Source: Mesorhizobium ciceri WSM4083 (GTDB taxonomy: Bacteria; Pseudomonadota; Alphaproteobacteria; Rhizobiales; Rhizobiaceae). Taken from it: a DNA stretch of 64,000 nt. How positions within the stretch are numbered: position 1 is the stretch's first letter; every line of letters starts with the position of its first letter. Under the pieces are notes generated by a model that made no database searches, was not told where the DNA came from, and saw only the letters and a program-made list of their open reading frames with translations. This document shows positions 60,489 through 64,000 of this stretch, in pieces. The translations under genes were made by a program, and so were the position numbers. The stretch covers positions 314,018 to 378,017 of the forward strand of contig NZ_JAFG01000005.1 in assembly GCF_000519305.1 (NCBI RefSeq). Reading direction: 5' to 3'.

Positions 60489-63400
60489 ATGGCAAAGAAA
60501 CCAACGACGACGAGAACTCTCGACAGCGAAGTGGCCAGGGAACTGGAAAAGGCGCTCGATCTCGACCTCAGCAATGAGATCGGCAGCGGTGACCTCGACA
60601 TCGCGGCTTCGATGGAGGATCTGGAAGCGCAGATATCCCAGGCGGCTGACGAGTTGGCGCGCGAGGGACGCGATCATAGACCGGAACAGAACCCGGAGCC
60701 CGTGGTCAATCAGAACCACGCCGCGAAACCCGCGCCCAAGGCCAAGCCTGCCGAATTGCGCCCCGTGGAACCGCGCAATGGCGCCCAGCCCGCAGGTTTC
60801 GCGCCGGCCAATGACGATCGCCAAAAGGACTACAAGACGCTCCTGCACAGCCTCAACAGGCGTGCCTCGAACACCATTTACTGGGTCGTCGCCTTCGTTT
60901 CACTCGCCTGGTTCGCCGGCGCCGGTGGTTTGGCAAATCTGCTTTTCGGACCGAGCATCTGGAGAATCCGTACGCTCGACCAGTTCCTTGCCCGTCCGGA
61001 ACTGATCGGCCTTGCGGTCGCGGCCATCGTGCCCGTCATCCTGTTCTGGGCCTTCGCCGCCATGATTCGCCGCGCCCAGGAAATGCGCATCGCCGCACAG
61101 TCGATGACTGAAGTGGCCTTCCGCCTGACCGAACCGGAAAACCTAGCCCAGGATCGCGTCATGATGATCGGCCAGGCCGTTCGTCGCGAGGTCGCGGCCA
61201 TGGGCGAAGGCATCGAACGCACGCTTGCCCGCGCCGTCGAACTGGAAACGCTGGTCCACAGCGAAGTCAACCAGATCGAACGCTCCTATTCCGAGAATGA
61301 ATCCCGCATCCGTTCGCTGGTCGACGGGCTCGGCAGCGAGCGCGAAGCCGTCGTCACCCATGCCGAGCGCGTTCGCGCCTCGATCACCGGCGCGCATGAG
61401 ACGCTGAAGGACGAGATCGGCGCCGCCTCCGACATCATCCGCGACTCGATCCTGAATGCATCGACCAAATTGTCGATGACGATCACCAATTCCGGCGACA
61501 CGCTCATCGACCGCATCAACGAAAGCTCGATGTCGATCTTCGATTCGGTGGAAGGCCGGCTCGATTCGATCACCGACCGGCTGTCGACCTCGGGCGAGGC
61601 CTTCGCCAGCCTGCTCGACACCCGCATTGCCAAGCTGACGGACACCACGGACGGCCTGACGCGGTCGTTGACCGATCTGCTCGACGATCGCACCACCGGT
61701 ATGGTGTCGCTGCTTGGCGGCGCCGCACGCACCCTCAATTCCGAATTCGAGGCCAGCCTCAACGGCATCGAGCGCACGCTCGCCGAACGCGGCCAGGCAC
61801 TGATCAGCGAGTTCCAGACCCGCGCCGAGGCGCTCGACACCGGAACGCAGAAGCTCAATGCGGCACTCGAGGCCCGCGCCCGCCAGATCAACGAAACGCT
61901 GGTCGAGCGCGCCCGTGAAATCGCGCACACCTTCGCCGAGAGCAAGGACACGCTATCGGCGATGATCGATCAGGGCAAGACCCAGATCGGCGCCGACATG
62001 GCCGATATCGTCACCTCGACCTCCTCCATGCTCGAAGCCCGCGCCAGCGACTTCGCCGGACGCATGGAAGCCGCCCGTCACGTCGTGTCGCGCTCGTTCG
62101 ACAGTGACATCCAGCGGCTCGCCGACGCCCGCGTCGGCATCGAGGAAGCTGTCGAGAACCACAGCAGGAAATTGTCCGAAAGCCGCGAGCGCATGGCCGC
62201 GGCCATGGAGGCCGACCTGGCGAAGTTCGCCGAGGGCCGCGCCGGCATCGATGCGGCGGTGACCAACCAGGTGCAGAAGCTGGCCGAAGGCCGCAGCCTG
62301 ATCTCGCGCGCTCTCGAAGAGGATCTGCGCAAGGTCAATGAATCGCGAGCGGCCATCGATGCGTCGCTCGGCAGCCATCTCGAAAGGCTGGAAGAAGGCC
62401 GCAACAGGCTCTCCACTGCCCTGAACGAAGACTCTGGGAAACTAGTGCAAGCTCGTACGATCATTGATGAAATGGTCGCTGGTCATGTCGGTAAACTCGC
62501 CGAGGGCCGCAACATTCTGTCGCGCGCCTTGGAAGCCGATCTCGGCAAACTGTCCGACAGCCGCGCCGACATTGACGGTCTGGTCGCCGGTCAGGTGGAA
62601 AAGATCGCCGAAGGCCGCGCCGTGCTCGCCAAGGCGTTGGAAAACGACATCGTCGGCATCAAGAGCCTCATCGAAACCCATTCCGCCAAACTGGCGGAAG
62701 ACCGCACGCAGCTTTCCCATTCGCTCGACAGCGATCTGTCCGGCATACGCGGCCTGATCGAAAGCCATTCGGGACGGTTGGCCGAGGACCGCAGCCTGCT
62801 GTCGCAGACGCTCGAAGCCGACCTTGCCAAGCTGGCCGAGAGCCGCTCGAGCATCGACGGTCTGGTCGCCGGTCAGGTCGAGAAGCTGGCGGAAGGCCGC
62901 GACATTCTCAAGCGCGCGCTGGAATCCGACCTGAACACGATCAAGGGCGTTATCTCAAGCCAGTCGGAAAAGCTGGCCGAGGATCGCGGGCAGCTTTCGC
63001 GGGTCCTGGAAACCGACCTGCACAATGTGAACAGCGTCATCGCCGATCACATGAACAAGCTTGTCCAAGACCGCTCCGCTCTGTCGAAGGCCCTTGAGGA
63101 CGACCTCGCCAAGCTGGCCGACAGCCGCTCCAGCATCGACGGGCTGGTTGCCGGTCAGGTCGAGAAGTTGTCCGAGGGCCGAGATATCCTGCGGCGCGCT
63201 CTGGAATCCGACCTTAATGCAATCAAGGGGACCATTGCCGACCAGTCGCAGAAACTGGTCGATGACCGGGCACAGTTCGCCCGGGCGCTCGAGGCCGATC
63301 TCGAAAGCGTCAACGGCCTGGTCAACAGCCATTCCGAAAGGCTTGTCCAGGATCGTTCAACGCTGTCGAAAGCGCTTGAGGCCGACCTCGAAAACGTCAG

Positions 63401-64000
63401 CGGTCTGATTAACAGCCATTCCGAACGGCTCGCCCAGGATCGTTCGACCCTGTCGCGGTCACTTGAAGCCGACCTCGAAAATGTCGGCGGCCTCGTCAGC
63501 AGCCACGCGGAAAGGCTTGTCCAGGAGCGCTCGACCCTGTCGAAGGCGCTCGAGGACGATCTCGCCAAGCTGGCCGAGAGCCGCTCCAGCATCGATGGCC
63601 TGGTCGCCGGCCAGGTCGAGAAGCTCGCCGAAGGCCGCGATGTTCTCAAGCGCGCGCTGGAAGCCGACCTTGCCAAGCTGGCCGAAAGCCGCTCCAGCAT
63701 CGACGGTCTGGTCGCCGGCCAGGTCGAGAAACTGGCCGAGGGCCGCGACATTCTCAAACGCGCCCTCGAAGCGGACCTGCAGAAGCTGACCGAAAGCCGC
63801 AGCGGTATCGACGACGTCATCGCCGGACATGTCGGCAAGCTGTCCGAAGGCCGCAATATGCTCACCCGCGCGCTGGAAGACGATCTCGGCAAGCTCGCCG
63901 AGACCCGCAAGGACGTCGACCGCTCGTTGTCGGGCCATATCGACCAGATCGCCGCCAGAAGCTCGGACATCTCTGCCGCGATTGCAGGAGATGTCGAAAA
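60489..64000 (+). CDS. rgsE: Giant coiled-coil membrane protein, GPR/RgsE-like, 3' end outside window
   Basis: At least 1170 codons without a stop. Residues 1-128 are a cytoplasmic arm with charged helices, two membrane segments follow (about 129-153 and 172-194), then a long helical rod starts. From about residue 560 the rod is built of repeats: LEADLENVSGLINSHSERL-type 29-residue units and LEADLAKLAESRSSIDGLV-type 36-residue units, with AEGRDILKRA linkers. This layout matches the apolipoprotein-like Growth Pole Ring protein (GPR) of Agrobacterium and RgsE of Sinorhizobium, needed for polar growth. Shine-Dalgarno AGCGAAGG precedes ATG 60489. The name rests on layout and context, not on an alignment. 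Confidence 0.75.
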   Translation, partial: MAKKPTTTRTLDSEVARELEKALDLDLSNEIGSGDLDIAASMEDLEAQISQAADELAREGRDHRPEQNPEPVVNQNHAAKPAPKAKPAELRPVEPRNGAQPAGFAPANDDRQKDYKTLLHSLNRRASNTIYWVVAFVSLAWFAGAGGLANLLFGPSIWRIRTLDQFLARPELIGLAVAAIVPVILFWAFAAMIRRAQEMRIAAQSMTEVAFRLTEPENLAQDRVMMIGQAVRREVAAMGEGIERTLARAVELETLVHSEVNQIERSYSENESRIRSLVDGLGSEREAVVTHAERVRASITGAHETLKDEIGAASDIIRDSILNASTKLSMTITNSGDTLIDRINESSMSIFDSVEGRLDSITDRLSTSGEAFASLLDTRIAKLTDTTDGLTRSLTDLLDDRTTGMVSLLGGAARTLNSEFEASLNGIERTLAERGQALISEFQTRAEALDTGTQKLNAALEARARQINETLVERAREIAHTFAESKDTLSAMIDQGKTQIGADMADIVTSTSSMLEARASDFAGRMEAARHVVSRSFDSDIQRLADARVGIEEAVENHSRKLSESRERMAAAMEADLAKFAEGRAGIDAAVTNQVQKLAEGRSLISRALEEDLRKVNESRAAIDASLGSHLERLEEGRNRLSTALNEDSGKLVQARTIIDEMVAGHVGKLAEGRNILSRALEADLGKLSDSRADIDGLVAGQVEKIAEGRAVLAKALENDIVGIKSLIETHSAKLAEDRTQLSHSLDSDLSGIRGLIESHSGRLAEDRSLLSQTLEADLAKLAESRSSIDGLVAGQVEKLAEGRDILKRALESDLNTIKGVISSQSEKLAEDRGQLSRVLETDLHNVNSVIADHMNKLVQDRSALSKALEDDLAKLADSRSSIDGLVAGQVEKLSEGRDILRRALESDLNAIKGTIADQSQKLVDDRAQFARALEADLESVNGLVNSHSERLVQDRSTLSKALEADLENVSGLINSHSERLAQDRSTLSRSLEADLENVGGLVSSHAERLVQERSTLSKALEDDLAKLAESRSSIDGLVAGQVEKLAEGRDVLKRALEADLAKLAESRSSIDGLVAGQVEKLAEGRDILKRALEADLQKLTESRSGIDDVIAGHVGKLSEGRNMLTRALEDDLGKLAETRKDVDRSLSGHIDQIAARSSDISAAIAGDVE

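Noticed and set aside
62160..64000. Tandem DNA repeats as a CRISPR or satellite
   Set aside because: The repeats keep reading frame and encode coiled-coil units of 29 and 36 residues.

Overview
The window is a continuous piece of chromosome from an alphaproteobacterium of the order Rhizobiales, most likely Mesorhizobium or a close relative. The evidence is high G+C, GTTC-N7-GTTC type SOS boxes before ssb and uvrA, typical rhizobial intergenic palindromes, an adrenodoxin-type ferredoxin, the CckA cell-cycle kinase, and at the right end the start of a giant coiled-coil protein resembling the growth-pole-ring protein GPR/RgsE. I see no rRNA, tRNA, CRISPR array, prophage or insertion sequence. 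Most genes are housekeeping or conserved accessory genes.

Layout. 1-2.2 kb: glycerol-3-phosphate dehydrogenase glpD (cut by the window edge) and its DeoR-type repressor, with probable operators in front of each. 2.2-3.7 kb: a PLP-dependent decarboxylase. 3.7-8 kb: a four-gene minus-strand set (ATP-grasp, alpha-E, transglutaminase-like protease, Anbu proteasome-type peptidase), a known but functionally unresolved predicted peptide-ligation/peptidase system. 8-13.5 kb: queuosine genes queA and tgt, two cyclophilins, coaD. 13.5-16.7 kb: an unlisted 50-aa membrane protein gene with an SOS-box-like site upstream, then gyrA. 16.8-22.3 kb: an AraC regulator, MarC, OsmC, ssb, an ArsR/AHSA1 pair and an orphan ClpP. 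22.3-22.97 kb: a 700-bp non-coding stretch with a terminator, a nested stem structure that may be a small RNA, and the uvrA SOS box. 23-28.7 kb: uvrA, GNAT, DUF72, a diguanylate cyclase and a small hypothetical gene.

29-34.8 kb holds the complete urea ABC transporter urtABCDE behind a near-consensus sigma-54 promoter, which points to nitrogen control. 35-39.4 kb has a GMC dehydrogenase with its Tat-exported small subunit, two glyoxalase-fold proteins, a ribbon-helix-helix protein and the C-terminal stump of a cytochrome c gene. 39.4-48.9 kb: deoD, cckA, a FliO-like protein, single-cysteine DksA, a SixA-type phosphatase, YcjX/YcjF and small exported proteins. 49-53.9 kb: an MFS exporter with its AraC regulator, a Kef-type K+/H+ antiporter and DUF924. 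53.9-60.2 kb: a RIME-like repeat, the folP-folB-folK operon, a DUF922 protein, a 14-TM MFS exporter, a ferredoxin-NADP reductase and ferredoxin pair, and an Hpt protein. 60.5 kb to the end: the rgsE/GPR-like gene, still open at the window edge, whose rod is built from interleaved 29- and 36-residue units.

Start codons were often moved from the longest open frame to one with a Shine-Dalgarno sequence; several are TTG or GTG. All functional calls rest on reading the protein sequences, without a database search.
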